Assembly: GCA_012026935.1 (NCBI GenBank)
Contig: VEPI01000029.1
Location: 1-45,673, forward strand
DNA: 45,673 bases
Source: Melioribacter sp.
GTDB taxonomy: Bacteria > Bacteroidota > Ignavibacteria > Ignavibacteriales > Melioribacteraceae
Direction: 5' to 3'
This document shows positions 1 to 9,199 of the stretch, piece after piece (the first letter of the stretch is position 1; every line of letters starts with the position of its first letter). The notes beneath the pieces are model-generated. The model was not told the DNA's origin. It did not search any database and saw only the letters and a program-made list of their open reading frames with translations. The position numbers were made by a program, and so were the translations under genes.

Positions 1-51
1 TACTTCAAATTTTTTATTACAGTCGTTGCACTTGTATTCAAAGATTGGCAT
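1..51 (-). CDS. FmdB-family zinc ribbon protein, N-terminal fragment
   Basis: Reading the minus strand from the ATG at 51 gives 17 residues, MPIFEYKCNDCNKKFEV, and the frame stays open to the window edge. This is the typical opening of FmdB/putative regulatory zinc-ribbon proteins: an MPIYEY-like start, then the first CxxC (C8 and C11) of a four-cysteine zinc site. The family is small (about 60-110 aa) and its biochemical role is poorly defined. A GAGG element lies just upstream of the start, and the gene follows the DUF4932-like gene by 17 nt, so it is probably the last or a later member of that minus-strand operon. The rest lies outside the window. Confidence 0.75.
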   Translation of the reverse strand, partial: MPIFEYKCNDCNKKFEV

Positions 52-68
52 TGTAACCTCTGTGTTTA

Positions 69-1706
69 TTATAATGTTTTTAGTTTCTCTAATATTTCCG
101 GATACAAACTTTCTAAAGTACTTCCTTGTTTTCTGTTTATGTACAAGTTAAAAAGCATATCTGCAAATTCTCCAAACTTGATAAATCCTCTTCTATCTTT
201 ATTCAGCTTTATACGGTTTTGTCTTGCAAGTTCGAACAACTCTTTATCATATGTATCGTAGGCGTAAAGGATATAAGCTGCATGAGTCATGTACTCATTA
301 AATACGCTTTGTGGAGATTTATACCAAGCCAAAGTTTTTTTTGATGCCCAATTGGAAGTATCTGCAAGAGTTGTTTTTATTTCATTATAGTATTTATCGG
401 AAACAGGATTAATATAGTTGTGATCTATCTCGGTAAAAACAATAGGTGAGTAAACAACTTCCTTTTGGGTGTCATTAAAATCAGCATACTTTACATCCAT
501 TCCGTTAGCGCTAAGAATAAACATATCGGCTTCGATAAATTCCTTGTCCCTTTCATACCAGAAAAATTTTTGCGTGTTATGACTGCCGTTTATTAGTGGA
601 GAGAAAATTATCTTGTAATAATTGATCTTTTCGGAAAAATTATTTTCCAGCCATTTCCACATTTTATTAATTGGTAACAGCGCTTTAGTTCTTTCTACTT
701 GTGTTTGGTAATACTTGGCGTTGTCTTTGATAAATGAAATCATATTCGAAGCACGGACAAATTCATTAATCAAGAAAATGTTTTTACCAAAGTAATTGTC
801 TTCTACATCGTTTCCCCATACTATATAATAAATTCCGTTGCTTTTTAATGAGTCACCGATTAAAGAATATCCAATACTGTTACTTCTAAAATTATAATAA
901 AGCTCCTCATCGGCTGTAGAGTATTGTTTTAGTTTTTTTATCAGAGGATGATTTTTAAATGCAGAAAAGTATTTAGTAACATTCGCATAGTAATCCGTAT
1001 CTCTTAGAATTTGATCGTCTTCATATACAAGAGATAGAATAATATTGGCAATTTCAAAGGATTCCGGTATTTCAAAAGTTACGGCTTTGTTATTTTGTTC
1101 TGTATAACCATTCCCAAAATCATTTCTCATCGGCCAAAAAATCATGTTAAAAACTTCAGTTTCTTTCTTGGATTTTACTAGCACATATTTGTTTTGCTTA
1201 ACAGGCTTTCGGTTAAAATCATAAGCGATTTTAAGTGTTTCCCTTTCAGTACATAATTCAAAAATATAATTCGGGTTACCAGTTCCTAAATTTGCAGTCC
1301 ATGAGCTGCTCTTAATGGGGAAGTTTCTATTAAAGGGTTTAACGAATATTGAATCGCGATTAGTTTCCAACACATAATCTGGTTCTATATTGTGAATTCT
1401 AGTCCAAGCAGTATCCTTTTGGTTTAGAACAATATTAAAATCAATATCATTTCCTTTTGTAACCGTAAACTCAACAGAATCTATATCTGTTATAAAGGCA
1501 ATTTTATCAATCTCTTGTGTGGAAAAGTATTCATAAACATCAGGCTTCAGAGTTGGCGTTATATTCCATGAATTTTTAAAAAACTCGTTGTTGGTACGTA
1601 TAGTTATTTGTTCTTTTGCTGAGTGAATGGTTTTGAGTTTAGTTTGAGCTTGCAAAGTGAAAGCGATAGCAAGAATTATACAAAATGAGAAAATTTTGTT
1701 TAGCAT
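69..1706 (-). CDS. Exported DUF4932-like protein with degraded zincin motif
   Basis: A 545-residue protein with an N-terminal signal peptide (hydrophobic residues 4-20, ending near AQ-T). I see no other membrane segment. The C-terminal half resembles DUF4932-type proteins of Bacteroidota: residues 424-434 read FTEIDHNYINP, which aligns with the zincin-like pattern HExxHxxxNP but has Thr425 where the first zinc-binding His would be. Glu426, His429 and the NP pair remain, and a possible third-ligand Glu471 lies in FNEYMTHAAY. It may therefore be an inactive or altered metallopeptidase-like protein; this rests on recalled family motifs. It sits 9 nt after the FAA hydrolase gene in the same orientation and is probably co-transcribed. 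Function unknown. Confidence 0.7.
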   Translation of the reverse strand: MLNKIFSFCIILAIAFTLQAQTKLKTIHSAKEQITIRTNNEFFKNSWNITPTLKPDVYEYFSTQEIDKIAFITDIDSVEFTVTKGNDIDFNIVLNQKDTAWTRIHNIEPDYVLETNRDSIFVKPFNRNFPIKSSSWTANLGTGNPNYIFELCTERETLKIAYDFNRKPVKQNKYVLVKSKKETEVFNMIFWPMRNDFGNGYTEQNNKAVTFEIPESFEIANIILSLVYEDDQILRDTDYYANVTKYFSAFKNHPLIKKLKQYSTADEELYYNFRSNSIGYSLIGDSLKSNGIYYIVWGNDVEDNYFGKNIFLINEFVRASNMISFIKDNAKYYQTQVERTKALLPINKMWKWLENNFSEKINYYKIIFSPLINGSHNTQKFFWYERDKEFIEADMFILSANGMDVKYADFNDTQKEVVYSPIVFTEIDHNYINPVSDKYYNEIKTTLADTSNWASKKTLAWYKSPQSVFNEYMTHAAYILYAYDTYDKELFELARQNRIKLNKDRRGFIKFGEFADMLFNLYINRKQGSTLESLYPEILEKLKTL

Positions 1707-1715
1707 TTGTGCCCC

Positions 1716-2378
1716 CTATTTAGAAATTTGTGTTTTTATCGTTCCAATATTTTCTATAGACGCTTCAATTTTATCGCCGGGAATTACACGGCTTACTCCT
1801 TCGGGAGTTCCGGTAAAAACCAAATCGCCTTTTTCTAAAGTCATTCGCGCTGAAATATGTTTTACACATTGAGCGGCATTAAAAATCATATTTGATATAG
1901 ATGAATTTTGTTTTGTTGTTCCGTTTACTGAAAGCAAAATTTTTTCATTTCCTCTAAGCATATAATCTTTTTTTAGAACTACATCGCCAAGTACTGCCGC
2001 AGTATCAAAACATTTAGCAAGAGTCCATGGCTCACCTTTTTCCTTGAACTTAAATTGCAAATCCCGCAAGGTCATATCAAGTCCAACAGTATAACCGTAA
2101 ATTGCTTTTTCAGCCTGTTCGTCGGTTCCGTTCTTAATATCTTCGCCAATGTAAAGAACTAATTCAACTTCGTGCTGTAAATTTTCCGAGTATGACGGAT
2201 GAATGATATTATCTCCAGAAAAAATAACATTCGAAGCCGGTTTCAAAAATATAATCGGGAACTCGTCCGGAATTTCATTGCCGAGTTCTTTTGCGTGTGC
2301 GGCATAATTTCTACCTACACAGACTATCTTACCAACAGAAACTTGCTCACTATGATTTTTGAATTTTAGATATTTCAT
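1716..2378 (-). CDS. Fumarylacetoacetate hydrolase (FAH) family protein
   Basis: A 220-residue single-domain FAH-fold protein, the usual length for the FAHD1/YcgM group (acylpyruvase, oxaloacetate decarboxylase or 5-carboxymethyl-2-hydroxymuconate isomerase). Visible motifs are VGRNYAAHAKELGNE near residues 21-35, the acidic metal-binding segment HEVELVLYIG (Glu70, Glu72), the Asp101 region in GLDMTLRDLQ, a conserved KCFDTAAVLG, and TGTPEGVSRVIPGD near the C terminus. The divalent metal ligands (two Glu and one Asp) all appear present, so an active enzyme is likely, but substrate cannot be told from sequence. It lies between the asparagine-synthetase-like gene and the DUF4932-like gene in a minus-strand operon, with no aromatic degradation genes nearby. 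That favours a housekeeping 2-oxoacid clean-up role over a catabolic pathway. Confidence 0.88.
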   Translation of the reverse strand: MKYLKFKNHSEQVSVGKIVCVGRNYAAHAKELGNEIPDEFPIIFLKPASNVIFSGDNIIHPSYSENLQHEVELVLYIGEDIKNGTDEQAEKAIYGYTVGLDMTLRDLQFKFKEKGEPWTLAKCFDTAAVLGDVVLKKDYMLRGNEKILLSVNGTTKQNSSISNMIFNAAQCVKHISARMTLEKGDLVFTGTPEGVSRVIPGDKIEASIENIGTIKTQISK

Positions 2379-2413
2379 GATACTTATTAGATGATAGTTA
2401 TTGAATTTGGTTT

Positions 2414-3667
2414 CTACGTCTTTTGTTCTTTTTTCTTAGCTGCCGGAAAAAGAATATTATTCAGTATTAATCTATAACCCGGAGAATTTTTAAATAAACT
2501 TAAATCAGTTGGCGGATCGCCGACCGCGTGCTGATAATCTTCCGGGTCGTGACCGCCGTAAAATGTAAAAGTACCACGTCCGAAGTTTCCATGAATATAT
2601 TTTACTTGGTCTGTCCCTGCACGTTCACCCAAAATATAGACAGAATTTTTTATAAACTTTTTTCTGAACATTGTTGTCTGACCCATAAATCCATGAATTA
2701 TGTTCACGTGATCTTGTGTTAACATTGTAGGCACCGGGTCATACTTTGCCGAGAAATCAAATAGAGTGAAATAATCATTTCTTTGATCTCCAACTTCCAA
2801 TGGCTGAATATCAATGTCGCTGTACTCATAGATAAGCGGATTCATCTCCAATTTAAAATTCTCAAATGCAAAAGTATTGGAGAAATCTAATTTGTTTTGA
2901 GCGTCCTGATCGGGAGGATCGCCGTCGTATACCCGATCAACTATATCAACATTCATAGCTGCGAGTGTTATATCAAAAGAGTCTGTTGCCGAACACATTG
3001 CAAACATAAATCCGCCTTGCGCAACATAATTTTTGATTGTTCGAACAACTGCTTTTTCCATGTCGGATACTTTTTTGAATCCTAATTTCTTAGCCTCATT
3101 TTCGTAAAGCATTTGTTGTTCAACATACCATTGTGCACCGTTAAATGACGCATAAAATTTTCCGTATTGTCCCGTAAAATCTTCGTGGTGAGAATGAAGC
3201 CAATCATATTTCTCAAGATCGCCGCGAAGAATTTCTTCTACCCAAATTTTATCATAACTTACTTCCGCATAATTTAAGGCAAGCATTACTGCATCATCCC
3301 AAGGCTGAAATCCGGGCGGAACATAAACAGCAATCTTAGGTGCTTTCTCAAGCCGTACTACTTCCATATTTTGATCTTCACTTTGAACTAGTGAATATAT
3401 TTGAACAGCCTCTTGGTTTGAAAGAGCAAGGAAGGCAACACCTTTTAATCTGCATCGCATCGCAAGCTTTTCGGAGTAATCAAACATAAAGGAACCGCCT
3501 CGGTAGTTAAGAAGCCAATCGGAAGTAACTCCATCCTTAAGAGCATTGAAAGTTATTCCGTATGCTTTAAGATGATCTGTTTGCTGCAGGTCCATATAAA
3601 TAAGAAGTTTTGCCTGCGCAAAAAGTGACGATGAAACAATTAGAATTATGAAAAGACTTTTTTTCAT
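2414..3667 (-). CDS. Conserved exported protein (Bacteroidota 'asparagine synthetase B' misnomer)
   Basis: A 417-residue protein with a clear signal peptide (MKKSLFIILIVSSSLFAQA). It matches the Bacteroidota family that opens with a segment like LKAYGITFxAL...DWLLNYRGGSF, often annotated as asparagine synthetase B. I see none of the hallmarks of that enzyme: no N-terminal Cys glutaminase nucleophile, no SGGxDS pyrophosphatase loop, and the protein is exported. The middle (about 110-270) has a Rossmann-like or class I amidotransferase-like appearance, with MFAMCSATDSFD near 222-233, and the C-terminal third carries GRGTFTFYGGHDPEDY. It may bind a small molecule or carbohydrate in the envelope, but no activity can be assigned. 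First gene of the operon that continues into the FAA hydrolase. Confidence 0.75.
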   Translation of the reverse strand: MKKSLFIILIVSSSLFAQAKLLIYMDLQQTDHLKAYGITFNALKDGVTSDWLLNYRGGSFMFDYSEKLAMRCRLKGVAFLALSNQEAVQIYSLVQSEDQNMEVVRLEKAPKIAVYVPPGFQPWDDAVMLALNYAEVSYDKIWVEEILRGDLEKYDWLHSHHEDFTGQYGKFYASFNGAQWYVEQQMLYENEAKKLGFKKVSDMEKAVVRTIKNYVAQGGFMFAMCSATDSFDITLAAMNVDIVDRVYDGDPPDQDAQNKLDFSNTFAFENFKLEMNPLIYEYSDIDIQPLEVGDQRNDYFTLFDFSAKYDPVPTMLTQDHVNIIHGFMGQTTMFRKKFIKNSVYILGERAGTDQVKYIHGNFGRGTFTFYGGHDPEDYQHAVGDPPTDLSLFKNSPGYRLILNNILFPAAKKKEQKT

Positions 3668-3696
3668 TTAATAAATTTAATTGGCGGGCTTAAAAT

Positions 3697-3741
3697 AAAA
3701 CCGGCTTAATCCATATTCAATTGATAAATAAATCAAGCCGG
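3697..3741 (-). terminator. Possible terminator after clpX
   Basis: Inverted repeat CCGGCTT (3701-3707) and AAGCCGG (3735-3741) with a 27-nt loop. On the minus strand the 3' arm is followed by a short TTTTA run, just downstream of the clpX stop. The loop is long and the T-run short, so this could be a weak terminator or only a hairpin. Confidence 0.35.
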
Positions 3742-3759
3742 GTAAATTATGTAAAGTTC

Positions 3760-5013
3760 TTATGCGGTCTTTCTGTCGCTTTCTATATAAACCGGTTTCT
3801 CGCCTTTAGTAACGGTGTCGCGGGTAACCATACACTTATCAACGTTTTCTTTTGTTGGAAGTTCATACATAATGTCTAGCAAAATTCCTTCAACAATGGA
3901 ACGAAGTGCACGTGCACCGGTTTTTCTTTCAATTGCTTTCTTTACGATTTCTTCCAAAGCATTTTGATCAAAAGTTAATTCTACGCCTTCCATCATAAAC
4001 AATTTTTGATATTGCTTAATTATAGCATTCTTTGGTTCGGTTAGAATATTTTTCATCGCCTTTGCGTTCAATGAAGCAAGCGGGGCAATTATTGGTAATC
4101 GTCCGACCAATTCAGGAATCAATCCGTATTTTACTAAATCTTCCGGCTGAACTTTCTGGATTAAATTATCTCTATCTGTTTCCGACGGATTGGAAATACT
4201 TGTATCGAAACCGATCGTGTTTTTGTTTATACGTGAAGCAATTATAGATTCGATTCCGTCAAAAGCGCCGCCGCAGACAAATAAAATATTTTTTGTATTA
4301 ACATTTATTAAACTTTGTTCCGGATGTTTTCTTCCGCCGCGTGGAGGAACACCGGCAACAGTTCCTTCTAAAATTTTTAAAAGGGCCTGCTGAACACCTT
4401 CGCCGGAAACATCCCGAGTGATTGAAGTGCTTTCACTCTTTCGAGCAATTTTATCAATCTCGTCTATGTAAACAATTCCTTTTTGAGCTTTCTCTAAATT
4501 ATAATCGGCGGCTTGAAGCAGGCGGACTAAAACAGTTTCTACATCATCGCCAACATAACCGGCTTCGGTAAGGGTTGTTGCGTCGGCAATTGCAAAAGGA
4601 ACGTCAAGTATTCTTGCGAGCGTTTGTGCAAGTAAAGTTTTTCCAACGCCTGTTTGTCCAATCAAAAGAATATTGCTTTTTTCAATTTCAACTTCATCCA
4701 TTTCAAAAAGGGAATTTGTCGCATTGCTTCTTTTATAATGATTATAAACCGCAACTGCGAGAATCTTTTTCGCAAGATCTTGGTCTATAACATATTCATC
4801 CAAACTTTTCTTGATTAGATCTGGAGTTAGTGATGAATGATAGGTCTCTTTTTTGGGTGCTGCAGTAATATTGTTTTTTAAAATATCTACACTGGTCTTA
4901 ATACAGATGTCGCAAATATAGACGTCTGGACCAGCAACCATTGATGTTACTTCGCTGCCATCCCTTCCGCAAAAGGAACATTTTACTGTACGAGGTTCTC
5001 TAGGATCGCTCAT
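3760..5013 (-). CDS. clpX: ATP-dependent Clp protease ATP-binding subunit ClpX
   Basis: 417 residues, the normal ClpX length. The N-terminal zinc-binding domain has CSFC and CDIC pairs (Cys12, 15, 34, 37). The AAA+ module shows Walker A GQTGVGKT at 119-126, Walker [13 protein letters not shown] near 180-191, the pore loop GYVGDD, and the sensor/RIGHT region with [21 protein letters not shown] at the C terminus. ClpX unfolds tagged substrates and feeds them to ClpP, and acts as a chaperone alone. No clpP or tig gene is adjacent, so the usual tig-clpP-clpX order is not kept here. The start is only 2 nt downstream of the TPR gene stop, so it is probably the last gene of the Trm112-dehydrogenase-TPR-ClpX transcription unit. 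Confidence 0.97.
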   Translation of the reverse strand: MSDPREPRTVKCSFCGRDGSEVTSMVAGPDVYICDICIKTSVDILKNNITAAPKKETYHSSLTPDLIKKSLDEYVIDQDLAKKILAVAVYNHYKRSNATNSLFEMDEVEIEKSNILLIGQTGVGKTLLAQTLARILDVPFAIADATTLTEAGYVGDDVETVLVRLLQAADYNLEKAQKGIVYIDEIDKIARKSESTSITRDVSGEGVQQALLKILEGTVAGVPPRGGRKHPEQSLINVNTKNILFVCGGAFDGIESIIASRINKNTIGFDTSISNPSETDRDNLIQKVQPEDLVKYGLIPELVGRLPIIAPLASLNAKAMKNILTEPKNAIIKQYQKLFMMEGVELTFDQNALEEIVKKAIERKTGARALRSIVEGILLDIMYELPTKENVDKCMVTRDTVTKGEKPVYIESDRKTA

Positions 5014-5015
5014 TT

Positions 5016-6872
5016 TTAACCGTTTTTTGTTGGAATACTATTTAGCGCTTCACGCGCACGGTCAAAATAGAGTGAGTTTGGGAAAGTTTCAAGTAATTTT
5101 TGGTAGATTTGAGCAGCTTTTTGAAGATCTTTTATCCCGTATTGATAGCACTCTGCAAGCAGAAAAGTGGCTTTTTCGCCGAAAATCGAATTATTCCCGT
5201 TTTTTGTTATCTCTTCTAGAGTGTTGATCGCAGTTTGTATATCATTTTCTGTTAGCAACATTTCGGAAAAATATATTTTTGCGAAATCATTTAGAACAAA
5301 TAAGTTGGGGTGATCACTTAGAGTTTTAAATTCAATCGCTGCTTGTTTGTACTTATTTTGTATTGCAAGAAGATCTGCATGAGCATACAAAGTTAGATTC
5401 AGTGAGTCATTTTTGGTTGTAGTAATAATTGCCATGAGTTCGATTGCATCATTCGAAAAATCTGTGGAAAGATTCTGTGAAGCTGTCCTAAATAAGCTGA
5501 CCGACTTAGAAAAATTTCCTTGCCAGAATTCTATTCTTGCCAGATAAAAATTTACTTTAGACAAATCATTTGGCTCAATACGCTTTGACGATAATGATTT
5601 TTGAAAATAATTCCTTGCCGTATCTAAGCTGTCTCTTTGAATTGCAATTTCTCCCAGCGCAATATTCGATTGAATATCATAATTAGTGTTTGGAGATGTT
5701 TGAGAAAGTTTTTTGTAAAGTGAATCGGCTTTTTGATAATCAAAAATCCTTGTTCGATAAATTTCAGCAATTCTAAATAATGCTTCAATATTAACAGCAT
5801 TTCCCTGAGTTGTTGTTATAAATTCCTCGTATGCATTAATTATTTTTTTATACTCTTCTGTAAAAAGCGGTTCGTACTTAATGAATGGTTTCCAAGAATC
5901 ATTACTTTCTAAAAATTTTTGATCCAATGCAGCTTCCAAAGTTTTTGCATAACCGATTTTTGACATTTGGTAATATGGAGATGTTAAATAATTTTTTGCA
6001 ATAAAATTATATGCTTCCGAAGCCCAGTTAAATTGTTTATTACGATAAGCATCCTGAGCAAATAGAAAAACATAAGTGCCGTTAACTTTAAATTTTTTCT
6101 CTATTTCGATTACGTTTTCAAAAGCATCTTTGTAATCGTCGCTTGATTGATAAACGAATGTCAACAAATCAAAAAGTTCTATTTGAGATTTAGATTCAGA
6201 ATATTCTTTTATTGAATTTATTGTTTGTTCGGAAGCACCTGGTCTGTTTAAGTAGCTAATGATTCTTGCTTTTACAGTTTGCACCTGTTCCGGATGGACT
6301 TCAATCAAACTACAAAATTCAGTTGCTGCGTCCGTGAATTTCATATTTGCTGCATAGATATTTGCCAAATCCACTGAAAAAATCATTGGATCGCCAGAAA
6401 CTTTTTTGCCGCGCTTCAGAATATCAATTGCTTTTTCGTATGCTCTATTTTCTATTGCATAATTTGCAATTACTCTATAACCTATATACGAAGATGGATT
6501 TATAGCTATTCCTTTTTCCCACGATTCAAATGCTTTTTCCGATTGATCCATAATAAAATATGTTGAACCGAGCAATCCATAAAGATTGTAATCATTTGGA
6601 GACTGGTTAATTTTTTGATTCAGCAATTCAATGGATTCATTATATTTTTTTTGTGAGATAAGGTTTTTGTTTAGTAATTCTGCAATAACATTATTCAACG
6701 GTTGAGTTTTTATTAATTCACGGTAAATTACTTCTGCTTTATCAAATTGCCCGGCTTGTTCATAAGCCTGTGCGAGACGCAGACGAGTATCGGTATTTGT
6801 GTCCTGTGCGTTTAACACGGCAGAAAGTAAAACGACGAATATGAAAACTAATCTAACTGTCATAACTTGCAT
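5016..6872 (-). CDS. Exported TPR-repeat protein
   Basis: A 618-residue protein that begins with a signal peptide (hydrophobic residues 5-20, cleavage near NAQD) and then consists almost entirely of tetratricopeptide-like helical pairs. Clear units include [22 protein letters not shown] near 33-54, [28 protein letters not shown], and a final unit [30 protein letters not shown] near 575-604. Such proteins act as periplasmic scaffolds for envelope assembly, comparable to YbgF/BamD-like TPR proteins; the specific partner is unknown. The start overlaps the upstream dehydrogenase by 20 nt; a second ATG three codons in would also work. It is tightly spaced with clpX downstream. Confidence 0.85.
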   Translation of the reverse strand: MQVMTVRLVFIFVVLLSAVLNAQDTNTDTRLRLAQAYEQAGQFDKAEVIYRELIKTQPLNNVIAELLNKNLISQKKYNESIELLNQKINQSPNDYNLYGLLGSTYFIMDQSEKAFESWEKGIAINPSSYIGYRVIANYAIENRAYEKAIDILKRGKKVSGDPMIFSVDLANIYAANMKFTDAATEFCSLIEVHPEQVQTVKARIISYLNRPGASEQTINSIKEYSESKSQIELFDLLTFVYQSSDDYKDAFENVIEIEKKFKVNGTYVFLFAQDAYRNKQFNWASEAYNFIAKNYLTSPYYQMSKIGYAKTLEAALDQKFLESNDSWKPFIKYEPLFTEEYKKIINAYEEFITTTQGNAVNIEALFRIAEIYRTRIFDYQKADSLYKKLSQTSPNTNYDIQSNIALGEIAIQRDSLDTARNYFQKSLSSKRIEPNDLSKVNFYLARIEFWQGNFSKSVSLFRTASQNLSTDFSNDAIELMAIITTTKNDSLNLTLYAHADLLAIQNKYKQAAIEFKTLSDHPNLFVLNDFAKIYFSEMLLTENDIQTAINTLEEITKNGNNSIFGEKATFLLAECYQYGIKDLQKAAQIYQKLLETFPNSLYFDRAREALNSIPTKNG

Positions 6873-8322
6873 CTAAGTATTTTTCGTCAAAAATATTTCC
6901 AACATTAAGAATTCTATTCGGATCAAAGATTAATTTTAGTTTTGCCATTTGTAGAATATTATCTTCTCCATACATAGTTATTAAATAGTCTCTTTTCATT
7001 TTGCCTATACCGTGCTCGGCAGAAATTGTTCCATTTAGTCTAACGGCTTCTTTACAAATATTAGCATAAATCTGTTTTGATTTAGGATATTCCTTCTCAT
7101 TCTTTGGCAGCATATTAAGATGGGGGTGGCAATCACCGAAGTGGCCATATATAACGTAATCAATATTTTCTTTTTCTACTGTTTCTTTCATCCAGGAATA
7201 AAATGATCTGAAATGAATTACCGGAACGGATACGTCTGTTCCAACTTTTCTTAAACTGTGTTGGGTGATAAACTCATTTACTTTCAGAGAAATGGCATGA
7301 CGAAATTCGTGAAATTTTTCTTGTTCGGTTTTATCAAAAGCAAACCAAACAAACTCTTCATTGCAATTGTATTTATTTAAAAGCGAGATCCAATTTTCTA
7401 TAGTTACATCACTATCTTCCTCAAACCAAACTGCAGATTGCGAGAGTTTTGGAATGTTGGGGTAGTCATTTCGTAAGAAGTTAAGTGCATTAGTATCAAA
7501 AAATTCTAGAGCACATGCTTTTGGAAATGAAGAATTGTTTTCCCCCAGCTCTCGAACTTCATCAATAAATGACAAAGCGTTTTCTTCCTGCGGGAAAAAT
7601 GCCACACACGATAAAACTTTTTTAGGCAGATCAATCAATTTCAATTTTATTTCTGAAATTATCCCAAGAGTTCCTTCAGATCCGATGAACAGATCAATCA
7701 TATCCATATTTTCTTTACAGTAATATCCGGCAGCATTTTTAGTCTTTGGCATTTTATAATTTGGAACTACAAATGAAATAACTTTTCCTGACTCTGTCTT
7801 AATTTTAGCTCTATTCTCATTAGCAAAATATTGTCCACGCTCTATTGCTATTGTTTCTCCATCCGGTAAGATAATTCTTAATCCTAATACATAATTTCTA
7901 GTGGCGCCGTATTTAAATGTTCTAGCACCTGATGCATTTGTTGCAACTGTTGCACCGATAAAACAATTTCGTTCCGTTGGATCTGGCGGATAAAATAAAT
8001 TTTGTGCTTCAACAAAATCTTGAAGATCTTTTAATACAACAGCCGGTTGAACAATTACAAATTTTTTCTCAAGGTTCAATTCAATAACACTATTTAACTT
8101 TTCAAGAGAAATAATTACTCCACCCTCCGGTACACGGCCGCCTGTTAACCCGGTGCCGTTACCGGAAACGGTTACTCTAATTTTTTCCTTATTAAACTTT
8201 TTAAGAAGGCTCACTATCTCATCCTCTCTTTCAGGAAAATAAATTGAATCGGCATTACCTTTATAGTTTGAAGCGTCGGATAGATAGTTTTGAAATTGTT
8301 CGGGATTGTTCTTGATTATCAT
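6853..8322 (-). CDS. FAD-binding oxidoreductase, GlcD/D-lactate dehydrogenase type
   Basis: 489 residues with the two-domain architecture of the GlcD/DLD family. The N-terminal FAD-binding PCMH domain shows VSGNGTGLTGGRVPEGG near 52-68 and ATNASGARTFKYGATRNYV near 128-146. The C-terminal substrate domain carries the family's HxGD-like segment GHFGDCHPHLNM and the SAEHGIGK motif, where the conserved His residues take part in hydride removal from a 2-hydroxyacid. It probably oxidises D-lactate, glycolate or a related 2-hydroxyacid and passes electrons to quinone or a carrier; the substrate cannot be fixed. No fused Fe-S domain and no glcE/glcF partner is adjacent. It overlaps trm112 by 4 nt (ATGA) and the TPR gene by 20 nt, indicating translational coupling. 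Confidence 0.88.
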   Translation of the reverse strand: MIIKNNPEQFQNYLSDASNYKGNADSIYFPEREDEIVSLLKKFNKEKIRVTVSGNGTGLTGGRVPEGGVIISLEKLNSVIELNLEKKFVIVQPAVVLKDLQDFVEAQNLFYPPDPTERNCFIGATVATNASGARTFKYGATRNYVLGLRIILPDGETIAIERGQYFANENRAKIKTESGKVISFVVPNYKMPKTKNAAGYYCKENMDMIDLFIGSEGTLGIISEIKLKLIDLPKKVLSCVAFFPQEENALSFIDEVRELGENNSSFPKACALEFFDTNALNFLRNDYPNIPKLSQSAVWFEEDSDVTIENWISLLNKYNCNEEFVWFAFDKTEQEKFHEFRHAISLKVNEFITQHSLRKVGTDVSVPVIHFRSFYSWMKETVEKENIDYVIYGHFGDCHPHLNMLPKNEKEYPKSKQIYANICKEAVRLNGTISAEHGIGKMKRDYLITMYGEDNILQMAKLKLIFDPNRILNVGNIFDEKYLDASYDS

Positions 8323-8534
8323 TCAGTTGGTTTACCGTGTTTCTTCATTATTTTTTTCCAAACTTCCATATCAAGCTGCTCGGATTCATCAATAAGCATA
8401 ATAGGAATATCATTTTCAATCCGGTACCGTCTGCGTGTAACCTTATCAGTTGATACCAAATAATTATCATCTAATACTAAATCTGCTTTTGTCTCCGGAC
8501 AGCAGAGAATATCTAAAAGTTCTTTTGAAATCAT
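8319..8534 (-). CDS. Trm112 family protein
   Basis: A 71-residue protein with the typical small Trm112/YcaR layout: MISKELLDILCCPETKADL at the N terminus, a central basic strand (TRRRYRIENDIPIMLIDE) and a short acidic helix. Bacterial members are small zinc-ribbon-like or degenerate zinc-ribbon proteins. Eukaryotic and archaeal Trm112 activates methyltransferases, while bacterial roles are less well known. Here only a CCP cysteine pair remains, so the zinc site is probably degenerate, as in many bacterial members. It is the first gene of the minus-strand unit and its stop overlaps the start of the FAD dehydrogenase (ATGA). Confidence 0.85.
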   Translation of the reverse strand: MISKELLDILCCPETKADLVLDDNYLVSTDKVTRRRYRIENDIPIMLIDESEQLDMEVWKKIMKKHGKPTE

Positions 8535-8632
8535 AATTGCCTCTCAAAACTAATCGGTTTAATTGGTAAATTTATATTAAGATTTTCTCCAATAAATCTA
8601 ACTAATTTTCTTACAAATATTCGAGCCATTTT

Positions 8633-9199
8633 ATGTTACAGACTAAAGAACTGCCGGAAATTCCTAAAATTGAAACAGAACGATTAATACTCCGGAAAAT
8701 TACAACCGATGACGTGAATGATATTTTCGAATATGCTTCAGTTCCCGATGTTACAACATTTGTTTTGTGGGAAACACACAGGGCTAAACAGGATTCACTC
8801 GATTTTGTAAAATTTGCGGAAGAACAATTCGATAATAACATATCAATCATTTTTGGAATTGAAATCAAAAACGAAAAAAAATTAATCGGGACTATAGATT
8901 TGCGTAATTGGAAAGCGATTCATAAATGTGGTGAAGTCGGTTATGTAGTTTCAAAAAAATATTGGAATAAGGGATATGTTTCCGAAGCTATGAAAGCCGT
9001 AATTAAATTCGGATTTAAGGAATTACACTTGAATAGAATTGAGGCGCATTGTGAAGAAGAAAACATTGGTTCATGGAGAGTGATGGAAAAATGCAGAATG
9101 AAATTTGAAGGCATACTAAGAGAAAAAGTATTTATTAAAGGAAGATTCCGCACAATGAAAATGTACTCCATACTTAAAAAAGAATGGAAAGAATTATGA
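8633..9199 (+). CDS. GNAT family N-acetyltransferase, RimJ/RimL type
   Basis: 188 residues. The N-terminal segment IPKIETERLILRKITTDDVNDIFEYAS is the signature opening of RimJ/RimL-like GNAT proteins, and the acetyl-CoA loop is visible as GYVVSKKYWNKGYVSEAMKAVIKFGF near 104-129, followed by LNRIEAHCEEENIGSWRVMEK. It probably acetylates a protein N-terminus or a small amine; the substrate is unknown. It starts 98 bp from the divergent trm112 gene, so the two transcription units share an upstream region. Its TGA overlaps the start of the TrpF-like gene (ATGA at 9196-9199), implying coupled translation. Confidence 0.85.
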   Translation: MLQTKELPEIPKIETERLILRKITTDDVNDIFEYASVPDVTTFVLWETHRAKQDSLDFVKFAEEQFDNNISIIFGIEIKNEKKLIGTIDLRNWKAIHKCGEVGYVVSKKYWNKGYVSEAMKAVIKFGFKELHLNRIEAHCEEENIGSWRVMEKCRMKFEGILREKVFIKGRFRTMKMYSILKKEWKEL

